This document shows positions 1 to 8,329 of a stretch of 35,822 nucleotides of DNA, piece after piece. A program made the position numbers and the translations under genes. Position 1 is the first letter of the stretch; each line of letters begins with the position of its first letter. A model generated the notes under the pieces. That model worked only from the letters and a program-made list of their open reading frames with translations, was not told where the DNA came from and searched no databases. This stretch comes from Acidobacteriota bacterium (GTDB lineage: Bacteria; Acidobacteriota; Terriglobia; Bryobacterales; Bryobacteraceae): NCBI GenBank assembly GCA_016185425.1, contig JACPNQ010000017.1, forward strand, positions 1 to 35,822. Direction: 5' to 3'.

Positions 1-141
1 TCAGATTCTACAGGTTGTCAGTGTCACACTCTTTGAAAAAACGCCCCTTTTATTGGCCTTTCAGGATGCTGAATCCGAAGATGAACAAGACCCTGCCGCC
101 AACCAATTGAATCTATTCAACTTATAGCCGGACACTAGTGA
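1..141 (+). mobile_element. Right end of an IS4-like insertion sequence
   Basis: The window opens inside the last part of a transposase gene, and the element appears to end within about 15 bases of that gene's stop codon. Just beyond the stop is the string ccggacactagtg, which is plausible as a terminal repeat, but the left end lies outside the window and cannot be matched. From base 142 a new open frame starts that has no relation to the transposase, which fits an insertion junction. The exact end base is uncertain by several nucleotides. Confidence 0.5.
2..127 (+). CDS. IS4-like transposase, C-terminal end (partial)
   Basis: An open frame enters from the window edge and gives 41 residues before a TAG stop. 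The pattern ILQVVSVTLFEKTPLLLAF, followed by an acidic stretch and the closing residues NQLNLF, resembles the usual C-terminus of IS4-family DDE transposases, which cut and join the ends of the element. The catalytic DDE residues are upstream and out of sight, so activity cannot be judged. The call rests on recognising the tail only; another DDE family with a similar tail is possible. Confidence 0.6.
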   Translation, partial: QILQVVSVTLFEKTPLLLAFQDAESEDEQDPAANQLNLFNL

Positions 142-318
142 TATGTGAGGGGGAACGATACAATCGACAAGTTGTATAGCGGTCAGCGCGGTGCCTACTG
201 CGTCGATGTACCTGGATTCCCTTGTTCCGATGGGCGAAGAAACGCTACGAGTATGCTGATAAAGTTGGGCGGCAACCCAAATGATTTGTCGTTTCCTGAC
301 TGGTGTCGTGACCAATAA
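142..318 (+). pseudogene. C-terminal remnant of an unidentified gene cut by the IS element
   Basis: Fifty-eight codons are open from just after the IS end to a TAA stop that lies one base before the ATG of the next gene. The product has four cysteines and phrases such as GAYCVDVPGFPC and FPDWCRDQ, which look like real protein rather than noise. There is no start codon with a ribosome site, so it is read as the tail of a gene whose front was separated by the insertion. The one-base spacing to the next gene suggests the two were once an operon. The family is not recognised. Confidence 0.45.
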
Positions 319-319
319 G

Positions 320-853
320 ATGATGAGATCTGTATTGCTATTTTTCTGCTTCGTGGCCGCAGTATATGCTGAAGCATATCTGGTGCACGATGGGATGGTA
401 GTGGCGCGCTTTAGCCTCCCTCCGAAGTGGGATGTTGAAGTTAGCGGCACTCGCGCATTTGCGTTTAACTATCCGCCGGCTCAAGGAAGAGGAAAAGGTT
501 CGTTGCCGCTGGGTGGCATAGAGCTAACTTTTGAAGTATATGATTTGAATAATAGAAACCGCGGTGCTATTGCAACGAAGGCGATTCTGCGGTCGATGCG
601 GGGCGGAGGGCCAAAAGACAATGTTCGAATCCGTAATCGATTTGAGGCTTCAAAAGATTGTCATCTCCTCGAAGTATTTTTTGATCGCCAAAGAGAGCCA
701 GGCACTGCCAATGACGTAGCATTTCTGGTATTGGAGTGTCGAACTGCAGTTATAGTTGTTTGGATCTATGCCGATTCTGCGGTCGATTCAGGAAAGATAA
801 TAGACGAGGCTACCCGCATGTTATTAGAGACGAGTGTTTCAAGTACTCGATAG
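320..853 (+). CDS. Secreted protein of unknown function (177 aa)
   Basis: The product begins with MMRSVLLFFCFVAAVYAEA, a clear Sec signal peptide with likely cleavage after residue 18 or so. The mature part is about 160 residues, mixed alpha/beta in appearance, with two internal cysteines (in KDCHLLEV and LECRTAV) and no motif I recognise. The ATG is chosen because the signal peptide starts there and because it follows the stop of the upstream remnant by one base; an earlier in-frame ATG at 281 lies inside that remnant. Base composition is visibly more AT-rich than the genes that follow, which suggests it arrived by transfer. It could be the partner of the truncated upstream gene. Confidence 0.7.
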   Translation: MMRSVLLFFCFVAAVYAEAYLVHDGMVVARFSLPPKWDVEVSGTRAFAFNYPPAQGRGKGSLPLGGIELTFEVYDLNNRNRGAIATKAILRSMRGGGPKDNVRIRNRFEASKDCHLLEVFFDRQREPGTANDVAFLVLECRTAVIVVWIYADSAVDSGKIIDEATRMLLETSVSSTR

Positions 854-1055
854 TACGACGCTTCATACCCCCATTTACGTTTGCCGTCTAGTGGGTATCC
901 GCAGCTGGCATCGTGTTTCTTTTGCGTGGTATCTTATGGGCGATTGTAACGGGGGAATCGAGGCCCGACGGTTGGGACTGGTGAAGCAACCCTCATTGTG
1001 TATGCTCTCATGTACGGTATCCACTTGACAGGTTTTGGCGAGGGAGGCCGTTTTC

Positions 1056-1240
1056 ATGGCGAGAATTTCCGTTGAGGAGAGCGGCTAAAGAAGGAAATTC
1101 CCCTGGAGCAGTTGGCCGAGGCGCGGGATGTGGAGTTTGTGCGGCATGGGGCGGAACTGATCGGGCGGTGTCCGTTTCACGATGACCGCGAGCCGAGGCT
1201 GGTGATTACGCCGGATAAGCTCGCCGCCGAAGTGGAATGA
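1056..1240 (+). pseudogene. Frameshifted remnant of a CHC2 zinc-finger (DNA primase-like) protein
   Basis: An ATG preceded by a GAGG ribosome site opens MARISVEE and then hits a stop. In the next frame the sequence continues RLKKEIPLEQLAEARDVEF and then ELIGRCPFHDDREP, the start of the CHC2 zinc finger found in DnaG-type primases and in primase-helicase proteins of mobile elements. The second half of the finger (the later cysteine pair) is gone, and the frame ends after ITPDK plus seven unrelated codons. One frameshift and a large 3' deletion make it non-functional. It sits 70 bases before the DUF1549 gene and is probably a leftover of an integrated element. Confidence 0.7.
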
Positions 1241-1310
1241 AGGCCGGCGCCGGCGATTGCGAGACGATCGCCAACTATTCCGGAAAATGAGGAATAATGA
1301 AGGCACCGTA

Positions 1311-3431
1311 ATGCGAATAGCCGGGCTGTTCCTCGTTGCCTTGACCTGCGCCTTTGCGCAGGCGCCGAAGTTGAAGCTTTGGTCGTTGCAGTCCGTCACG
1401 AAGCCTGTGGTGCCGGCCGGGGCGCGGAATCCGATTGATGCGTTTCTTTCCGTGGAACGGAAGGCCAAGGGACTGCACACTAATGGGCCGGCAGATAAGC
1501 TGACGCTTTTGCGGCGGGTCTCGTTTGATGTTACCGGCCTGCCGCCGACACCGTCGGAACAGGATGCGTTTCTTGCTGATGAGTCAGCCGATGCTTATGA
1601 GAAGGTCGTTGATCGGCTGCTTTCCAATGAACAGCACGGCGTTCGGTGGGCGCGGCATTGGCTGGATGTTTTGCGGTATGCGGATTTGGATGGGCTCGAT
1701 GGGTCGGTGATGCCGGCGGCGCCGGGGATTTACCGGTGGCGGGATTGGATGATTCAGGCATTGAACGCCGATATGCCGTACGACCAGTTCGTCAGCGCGC
1801 AGATACTCGGGAACCGATATGGCGGGAGACCACAACTTTCCGTGTTCGGTACGCGGACTCGTATGGAGGCCAATCCCGCGGACCAGTTCGCGCTGGGATT
1901 TCTGGCTCGCAGCGCGCTGAACCGCGGCGACAGGAACCAGGATGTGGCGATGAATGCCGTGGAGACGATCTCGGCGGCGGTCCTCGGTATGACGGTAGGC
2001 TGCGCCAAGTGCCACGATCACCGGTTTGACCCGATCAAGCAGTCCGACTACTACGCGATGAAGGCGATCTTCGATCCGCTGGTGCTGCGGCGCGTTGACC
2101 TGGCGACGCCGCAGGAGATCTATGCCTACAGCGCGAAACTGGAGGCGTACCGCCAGGCAAAGGAGCCTTTGGATAAGGCCATCGCGGAGCTAACGCAGCC
2201 GTATTATCAGAAGCTCTATGACGAGCGGGTCGCGGTGCTGCCGCCGGATGTGAAAGAGATTGTCCTGAAGCCGGAGCGTAGGCGAACCGTGGCGGAGCAG
2301 AAGATCGCCGACGATTACTTCCCCGTGCTGCGCATCGATCCGCCGAAGATGAAGGAGATCATGCCGAAAGACACGATCGCCAAGTACGATGCGCTGTTGA
2401 AGCAACAAGGGGCGATCCGGCGGCCCGACGATCTGCCGGCGCATTGGATTGTGGAGGAAGACAGCGCCCGCAAGGGAAAGCCGGCGTATATATTGACGTC
2501 CGGCGATCCGGCTAGGCCCGAGAAGGACAAGCCGGTGAAACCCGGATTTCCGTTCCAGCCGGCGGGTCTCGATTTCCGCGACGGGCTGCGGGAAGGGTTT
2601 GTTTCCTGGCTGACGGACAAGGAGAATCCGCTGTTTGCGCGCGTGGCCGTGAACCGGATCTGGCAGTGGCATTTCGGAGAAGGCCTACAGAAGACGCCGA
2701 GCGATTTCGGATTGCTGGGTGGGAGGCCGAGCCATCCGCAGCTACTCGATTACCTGGCGGCCGAGTTTGTGGAGCATAACTTCAGCATGCGCTGGCTGCA
2801 TAAGTCGATTTTGACTTCGGACGCGTACCGGATGTCGTCGAAACCGGATGCGGCGAATAGCAAGATCGACCCGGCAAATACCTATCTGTGGCGTTTCCGG
2901 CTGCAGAGGCTGGAGGCGGAGCCGCTGTGGGACGCGGTGCTTTCGAGCGCCGGGGATTTGGATATGACGGTCGGCGGGAAGTCGTTCCGGCTGGTGAATC
3001 CGGACCGGAAGCAGAGCATCTTTCTGCCGAAGGAAGGAACGTTTGAGGCGAAGACGAACCGGCGGGCCGCGTATATTACGCGCGGCTTCATTCCGAGCAC
3101 GGAGGTGATGGCCAATTTCCTGCAGTCGTTCGATGTGGACGACGGCCGGACTCCGTGTCCGGTGCGCACGCAGACGATTACGGCTCCGCAAGCGCTGTTT
3201 GCGATGAACGATGAACTGGTGGAGCGGGCGTCAACGAAACTGGCGGCGCGGGTAGCGAGCGAACCGGACCTGGCGATGGCGGCGCGCCGGGAGTTCCGGG
3301 AGGTGATCGGCCGGCCGCCGTCGCCGGCGGAATTGGACCGGGCGCTGAGCTTCCTTGGGAACGACTCCACGAAGTTGAAAGATCTTGCGTGGCTGCTGTA
3401 CAACCTCGACGAATTCCTGTTTGTGAAATAG
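1311..3431 (+). CDS. Secreted DUF1549/DUF1553 protein
   Basis: This 706-aa protein starts with a Sec signal peptide (MRIAGLFLVALTCAFAQA). Residues about 45-250 match DUF1549, with the typical phrases RRVSFDVTGLPPTP and RWARHWLDVLRYAD, and contain CAKCHDHRFDP at residue 231, a CxxCH that could bind haem c. Residues about 400-690 match DUF1553 (NPLFARVAVNRIWQWHFG). The N-terminal planctomycete cytochrome c domain seen in longer relatives is absent. An upstream in-frame codon at 1257 lies before the signal peptide; the ATG used here follows a GAAGG at good spacing. It is paired with the DUF1501 gene five bases downstream, an arrangement common in Planctomycetes and Solibacter-type Acidobacteria. 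The reaction is not established; an extracytoplasmic role in polysaccharide breakdown is inferred. Confidence 0.85.
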   Translation: MRIAGLFLVALTCAFAQAPKLKLWSLQSVTKPVVPAGARNPIDAFLSVERKAKGLHTNGPADKLTLLRRVSFDVTGLPPTPSEQDAFLADESADAYEKVVDRLLSNEQHGVRWARHWLDVLRYADLDGLDGSVMPAAPGIYRWRDWMIQALNADMPYDQFVSAQILGNRYGGRPQLSVFGTRTRMEANPADQFALGFLARSALNRGDRNQDVAMNAVETISAAVLGMTVGCAKCHDHRFDPIKQSDYYAMKAIFDPLVLRRVDLATPQEIYAYSAKLEAYRQAKEPLDKAIAELTQPYYQKLYDERVAVLPPDVKEIVLKPERRRTVAEQKIADDYFPVLRIDPPKMKEIMPKDTIAKYDALLKQQGAIRRPDDLPAHWIVEEDSARKGKPAYILTSGDPARPEKDKPVKPGFPFQPAGLDFRDGLREGFVSWLTDKENPLFARVAVNRIWQWHFGEGLQKTPSDFGLLGGRPSHPQLLDYLAAEFVEHNFSMRWLHKSILTSDAYRMSSKPDAANSKIDPANTYLWRFRLQRLEAEPLWDAVLSSAGDLDMTVGGKSFRLVNPDRKQSIFLPKEGTFEAKTNRRAAYITRGFIPSTEVMANFLQSFDVDDGRTPCPVRTQTITAPQALFAMNDELVERASTKLAARVASEPDLAMAARREFREVIGRPPSPAELDRALSFLGNDSTKLKDLAWLLYNLDEFLFVK

Positions 3432-3436
3432 AACCT

Positions 3437-4795
3437 ATGCGTACACGCCGTCATCTGCTCCATCAAATGGCCAATGGATTCCTCGGTTCCGCGGTGGGCG
3501 CGCTGTGGGCCGCGGATCGCAAACTGCCGGGCGCGCTGCTGCCTGGCGAGCCGCGGGCGAAGTCAGTGATCTACCTGTTTATGTGTGGCGGGGTGAGCCA
3601 TATCGACACGTTCGATCCGAAGGACAACAAGTTCGCGGGGACGATGATGGACGCGATCGGATTCGGCGATAACAATGCGCCAATGAAGCGGCCGGTGATT
3701 CCGATACTGCGGACGTTTCAGAACTACGGGCAGTCCGGGATTCCGGTGTCGGATTGGTTTCCGCATGTGGGCGGAATGATTGACGAGTTCGCGGTGGTGC
3801 GGTCGATGTTCTGCCATCAGACGAATCATTTTCCAGCGGTGATTGAACATACGACAGGCAAGCCGCTGCGGCAGTTTGAGCATCCGTGTTTGGGGAGTTG
3901 GGTGACGTATGCGCTGGGCTCGGCGAACAAGAATCTGCCGTCCTATGTGAATATCGGGCGGCCGTCGTCGCCGGTGCAGTTGACGGGCGGGTACTTGGGC
4001 GCGGCGTATTCGGCGACCCCTTTTCAGACGGGCAGCACGCCGATACCGAACCTGGCGATGCCGAAGACGGCCAATCGCGCGGATCGCGAGAAGCAGATGC
4101 AGGCGCTGCTCGATTGGAACAAGGAGTTCCGGGCGGACTATGCGCTGGATTCAGAGATTGGTGCGCGACTGCAGGCCTATGAGCTGGCCGGGAATCTGAT
4201 GCGGACGGCACCGGCGATCGTGGATTTTGCGAATGAGCCGGCGCATGTGAAGGAGTTGTACGGGATCGGAACGAAGGAGACGGACGACTTCGGGCAGCAG
4301 TTGCTGCTGGCGCGGCGGCTGGTGGAGAACGGCGTGCGGTTCATCCAGATCTGCCATGCGGGCGGCGGGAATGGGGCGTGGGATGCGCATGGCGATATGT
4401 CGACGCACGGGCCGTTGTGCCGGGCGGTGGATAAGCCGATTGCGGGATTGATCGCGGATTTGAAGCAGCGGGGATTGCTCGATAGCACGCTGGTGGTGTT
4501 TACGAGCGAGTTCGGCCGGACGCCGTGGTCGCAGAATACGACGGGGCGGGATCATAACGGCAAGGGATTTACGACGCTGCTGGCGGGCGGGGGAGTGAAG
4601 GGTGGAGTGGTGGAGGGCGGGACGGACGAGGTTGGGTACCGGGCTGTTGAGAAGCCGCACTACATTAGCGATTTGCAGGCGACGATTTTGCGGCAGATGG
4701 GGTTGAACCACCAGAAGATGGACTTCAACGCGAATGGCCGGGCATTCCACCTGATTGAAGAGGGAACGGGTCCGATTCAGGCGATCTTGCGTTAG
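3437..4795 (+). CDS. DUF1501 protein with Tat-like signal
   Basis: A 452-aa member of the DUF1501 family, distant relatives of the alkaline phosphatase/sulfatase fold. The N-terminus (MRTRRHLLHQMANGFLGSA) has twin arginines and a short hydrophobic stretch, consistent with Tat export. Typical phrases are VIYLFMCGGVSHIDTFDPK near residue 40 and FTSEFGRTPW followed by GRDHNGKGF around residues 355-375, where metal-binding residues are expected. The start is five bases after the DUF1549 stop, so the two are probably co-transcribed and act together. The stop codon shares bases with the stop of the convergent gene downstream. Substrate is unknown. Confidence 0.85.
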   Translation: MRTRRHLLHQMANGFLGSAVGALWAADRKLPGALLPGEPRAKSVIYLFMCGGVSHIDTFDPKDNKFAGTMMDAIGFGDNNAPMKRPVIPILRTFQNYGQSGIPVSDWFPHVGGMIDEFAVVRSMFCHQTNHFPAVIEHTTGKPLRQFEHPCLGSWVTYALGSANKNLPSYVNIGRPSSPVQLTGGYLGAAYSATPFQTGSTPIPNLAMPKTANRADREKQMQALLDWNKEFRADYALDSEIGARLQAYELAGNLMRTAPAIVDFANEPAHVKELYGIGTKETDDFGQQLLLARRLVENGVRFIQICHAGGGNGAWDAHGDMSTHGPLCRAVDKPIAGLIADLKQRGLLDSTLVVFTSEFGRTPWSQNTTGRDHNGKGFTTLLAGGGVKGGVVEGGTDEVGYRAVEKPHYISDLQATILRQMGLNHQKMDFNANGRAFHLIEEGTGPIQAILR

Positions 4796-6192
4796 GCGTG
4801 ATAGCCGAAGAGTTTGTCCGTGCGGATGCGCTCGGCAACCGGAGGCGGGACGAAGTTCTGCCAGGTTGTGTCGCCGGACTGGATGCGCTGGAGGATTTCG
4901 GCGGGCATGACGGGGAGGTCGGCGGCGTCGAAGACGGGGAGAGAGAAGATCCGTTTGTTCTCGAGCAGGTATTGATAGAGCGAGCGAAGGTTCGGGGCGA
5001 CGTCGAGTTGTTCGGCGGCCATGGGGGCGGAGGCTGCCTGATCCCACATCGGGTAGACGTAGAGAGCCGTGTCGCCTTGCAAGAGGAGCCCGAGCGCCTC
5101 CAGAATTCCGCCGGGGAGGTCCGCGTAATACTCCTCCTGGAAGATGCTGCGCAGAGTGCCGAGGCCCATGACGTGGCCGATGGGGAGTTTGGTGTAGCGG
5201 CGGAGATAGCCGGTTAACCGGTGCGAGGCCGAGAAGTTGGAGATCATCACTGGATGGCCGAGTGCGCCGAGCATATCGACGCGGGCCATGAAGTCCTCAT
5301 GATCCACTTGGTCCGACGGCATAAGGTTCTTGAGGCTCATTTCCATGAGGACCACCATGCGCTTCTCGTCGATTTTGCGTTCGGCGATCAAGCGTTCGCC
5401 GCCGAGGTAGAGCATGTCGAGCGTGATGTTGGTGACCGGGCGAAAGCTGCCGCGTTGGAGCAAGACCGGGCGGCCGAAGAGAATTTCGGCGGGTTCGACG
5501 GCTTCGCCAGTGGCGGTGAAGACGGCGGCATCGGTGAGGCCCTGGGCGACGAGTTGCAGGCTCATGAGGCGGTTATCGACGCCTGCGAAGGCGGGGCCGG
5601 CGAACTTGATCATATCGACTTCGAGGCGGACGCGGCTGAGGCCGTCCATCAATGTGGAGATCAACTCCTGCGGCTGCTGGTTGAGATAGAAAGCGCCATA
5701 GATGAGATTGACGCCGAGTACGCCGATTACTTCCTGCTCGCGGAGCGTGACGGGATCGAGAAGGCGGACATGGATGAGGATCTCCGAGGCCTCGGCGCGC
5801 GGTTCGTGTTGGAAGCGGATGCCGAGCCATCCGTGGCCGTTGCCGGGTTGGGAGCGGCGATTGGTGGCGACGGTGTCGGCGAAGGCGAAGAACTTCGTGG
5901 AGTCGCCACGAGCGGCATCGAGGCGTTCCTGGAGCAGAGAGTACTCGTGGGTGAGCATGCTCTGGAGGCGCTGGCGGCTGACGTAGCGAGTGGAGGGGCC
6001 GTAGATGGCGTCGGAGACGACCATGTCATAGGCCGACATCGACTTAGCCACAGTTCCCGAGGCACGGCCGCTGCGGAAGAACCAAGCGACCACTTCCTGC
6101 GCGGCCCCGATCTCGGCGAAGGCCCCGTATGCAGTGCGGTCATGATTCAGACGCGCTGCCTTTTGGTGAGTGCTCACCGTCTCCAGATCCAT
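4792..6192 (-). CDS. Conserved protein of unknown function (466 aa)
   Basis: The start MDLETVSTHQKAARLN followed by AYGAFAEIGAAQEV is a signature I recognise from a widely conserved family in cyanobacteria, Bacteroidetes and Acidobacteria. Database names for it vary and are unreliable, so none is adopted. The protein has no signal peptide and no clear membrane segment, so it should be cytoplasmic. An ATG three codons upstream is possible, but an AGGA sits 10 bases before the one chosen and only 3 bases before the other. The last codon overlaps the stop of the convergent DUF1501 gene by four bases. It is about 60 bases downstream of the esterase gene on the same strand and may be read with it. 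Confidence 0.75.
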   Translation of the reverse strand: MDLETVSTHQKAARLNHDRTAYGAFAEIGAAQEVVAWFFRSGRASGTVAKSMSAYDMVVSDAIYGPSTRYVSRQRLQSMLTHEYSLLQERLDAARGDSTKFFAFADTVATNRRSQPGNGHGWLGIRFQHEPRAEASEILIHVRLLDPVTLREQEVIGVLGVNLIYGAFYLNQQPQELISTLMDGLSRVRLEVDMIKFAGPAFAGVDNRLMSLQLVAQGLTDAAVFTATGEAVEPAEILFGRPVLLQRGSFRPVTNITLDMLYLGGERLIAERKIDEKRMVVLMEMSLKNLMPSDQVDHEDFMARVDMLGALGHPVMISNFSASHRLTGYLRRYTKLPIGHVMGLGTLRSIFQEEYYADLPGGILEALGLLLQGDTALYVYPMWDQAASAPMAAEQLDVAPNLRSLYQYLLENKRIFSLPVFDAADLPVMPAEILQRIQSGDTTWQNFVPPPVAERIRTDKLFGYHA

Positions 6193-6253
6193 AGACGCCA
6201 TTTCCTATAGTGTCTATCGGCTGGGCCTGGAAAAAAACATACCCTGTTATTCC

Positions 6254-8314
6254 TCAGTTAACTCCGGTCTCCCATTCGGGCATGGTCCGGGCGATGGACC
6301 AGCCTTCGCCGCGGAGGACGATGCGGGCGGGGGCGGTTCCGAGGCTCGCTTCCGCGGCCTTTTTCGATAGTGGATGGCCGTTGGGCTGCGTGGGGGAGAT
6401 GAGGGTGACGGCACGTCCGCGAAGAAGGCGGATGATGTCGGGCAAGTCGGCATGGGCGAGGATTCCGGGGACAACCGTCTGATCGAGCCCCTCGTGGATG
6501 CGGGCCTTTGCGACGTCCATGTAGCTGACGATGGAGCGCTCGACGGCGAGTTCCGCTATCGATTCGCTGAGCGCGGCGGCGAAGATGGCCGCGGGACCGG
6601 CGGCCCCTTTGGCGTAGAGAGTCAGTTTACGTCCGGCGGATTCGGTGCGGGACTGTAGGTAGCCGGCGGCGGCGATCAGGTCGGCTGCCTGCATCTCGAC
6701 TAAGTTACGGCCGAGCAGGATAACGCGGGCGGCGGTTTGATAGGACTGGCGGTAACCGGAGCGGCCGGAGGGTTTGTAGCTTTCGCCCATGCCGCGGGGA
6801 TCGACGGCGAGGACGGGAGTTCCGGCATTCACGAGGGCGAGGAGATCGGCGTCGGAGCCCTTGCCGAATGTGCTGACGAATAGGACCGCACGTTTGCCGG
6901 ACAAGGCGCCGGGGCGGAAGAAGAGAACCGGAATTGGCACGCCGCCTTCGACGAGCATTTCGAGCTTCTCGACCTCGATTCCGGCTTGCATGGCGGAGCC
7001 GAGCTTGCGGATCACCGGTGGATTCGGCGCCTGGAAGCCGAGCGCCGAACGGAGCCTGTCGACGGTAAGGGCAGGCCTCTGGCGGGCCAATTCGCGTGCG
7101 AAGCGCAGGTTAAGACTCTGCACGGTTTCGGATCCGCCCGAGGTGGCTAGTTGGCCGGTTTCGGTGGCGTAGAGCAGCGTTTCCTCTTCCGGCTGCACGG
7201 GCGGCTCGGTACCGCCGGTGTCGCGGTTTTGCAGCCATTTGCTCAGGAAGCGATAGGCTGCCTGGCGGCGGGGCTTGGACCAGCCGTGGGTGTCATCGTA
7301 CTCGAAGTAGCCGGCGCGATCGCCGCCCTTGAGGAGGTCGAAGAGGCGTTCGGTCTGTTTGTAGGTTGCACGGGCGCCGGCGATGGGAAAGAAATCCTGA
7401 ATGGCGGTGGTCATCAGGTAGGGGCGGGGCGCCCAGGCGAGGGCGAAGTCGCCGAAGTCTAGGCCCTTGGAGACGAAGCTGGGGAAGACCTGTTCGGCGT
7501 CCTGGGGGCCGGGGCCGGACCAGAGCTCGCGCCAGCGGGTCATGTAGCAGGAGGAGACGATGGCGGCGAGCCGGGGCTCGACGGCGGCCAAGTAGGCGGC
7601 TTGGGTGCCGCCGCCGGAGTTGCCTGCGACAGCGATGCGCCTGGGGTCGATTTCGGGGCGGGTGAGCAGATAGTCAAAGGCGCGGATACCGTCCCAGATT
7701 TCGTAGCGGGCCATGGTGTGTCCGGTGAGCAGGCATTGCAGCCCAGCCATGGTGTGTTCGCCGGTGCCGATGCCCGCGCGGGACTTGCCGGTTTCGGGGT
7801 CGTAGTACTCGGAGCGCTCGCCTTGGCCGGGGGGATCGAAGGCGAGGACAGCAAAGCCTTGTTTGACCAAGCCGATGAAGGCCGCCTGGTAAGTAGCCGA
7901 CGCTTTACCGTTATTCGAATGTCCGGCAACGCCGAGCACGGCGGGAAAGGGACGCGCGCCGGACGACGGGAGATATAGATTCGCCGTTACCCGGAAGCCA
8001 GGCTGGCTTTCGAAGATGACGTTTTCGACGGTGTAGCCGTCGCGTTGGAACTTACCGGTAATGCGCGGATTCAGCGGCGACTTTTCGGCGGGCAGGGTGC
8101 CGATCAATTCGGCGATCGTTTTTCGCACGTGCTGTTGCCGGGACTGGATATCGGCGGACGATTGCAAGGCGGCGATGGTACGCTCGCGTTCGTCCCAATG
8201 CCGCTCGGCCTGCCGGGTGAGCCAGGTTTCGAACGCAGCGGCATAGTCGCCTCCGGCGGCCGTCTGCGCCGGTAGAAGAGAAGTTGCCAGGATGGCGGCG
8301 AAGAGGAGTCTCAT
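6254..8314 (-). CDS. Secreted acetyl-xylan-esterase-like protein with two alpha/beta-hydrolase domains
   Basis: This 686-aa protein has a Sec signal (MRLLFAAILATSLLPAQT). The first hydrolase domain (about residues 90-360) has a complete-looking triad: Ser233 in GNSGGGTQ, Asp307 in AIQDFFP and His343 in DDTHGWS, plus the oxyanion-side phrase VAGHSNNG. The second domain (about 440-680) keeps the fold pattern (VLAVDPRGMG) but has YAKGAAG, without serine, where a nucleophile elbow is expected, so it is probably inactive or structural. Family knowledge suggests removal of acetyl or other acyl groups from polysaccharides. It follows the MFS transporter gene by 15 bases, suggesting an operon. A related protein lies at 11612-13339. 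Confidence 0.8.
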   Translation of the reverse strand: MRLLFAAILATSLLPAQTAAGGDYAAAFETWLTRQAERHWDERERTIAALQSSADIQSRQQHVRKTIAELIGTLPAEKSPLNPRITGKFQRDGYTVENVIFESQPGFRVTANLYLPSSGARPFPAVLGVAGHSNNGKASATYQAAFIGLVKQGFAVLAFDPPGQGERSEYYDPETGKSRAGIGTGEHTMAGLQCLLTGHTMARYEIWDGIRAFDYLLTRPEIDPRRIAVAGNSGGGTQAAYLAAVEPRLAAIVSSCYMTRWRELWSGPGPQDAEQVFPSFVSKGLDFGDFALAWAPRPYLMTTAIQDFFPIAGARATYKQTERLFDLLKGGDRAGYFEYDDTHGWSKPRRQAAYRFLSKWLQNRDTGGTEPPVQPEEETLLYATETGQLATSGGSETVQSLNLRFARELARQRPALTVDRLRSALGFQAPNPPVIRKLGSAMQAGIEVEKLEMLVEGGVPIPVLFFRPGALSGKRAVLFVSTFGKGSDADLLALVNAGTPVLAVDPRGMGESYKPSGRSGYRQSYQTAARVILLGRNLVEMQAADLIAAAGYLQSRTESAGRKLTLYAKGAAGPAAIFAAALSESIAELAVERSIVSYMDVAKARIHEGLDQTVVPGILAHADLPDIIRLLRGRAVTLISPTQPNGHPLSKKAAEASLGTAPARIVLRGEGWSIARTMPEWETGVN

Positions 8315-8329
8315 GCAAGGCCTGTTGTA

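Noticed and set aside
5221..6210. A 329-codon open frame antisense to the conserved unknown gene
   Set aside because: It mirrors the codon pattern of the real gene on the other strand (Glu/Ala/Gly/Asp-rich shadow) and has no domain pattern.
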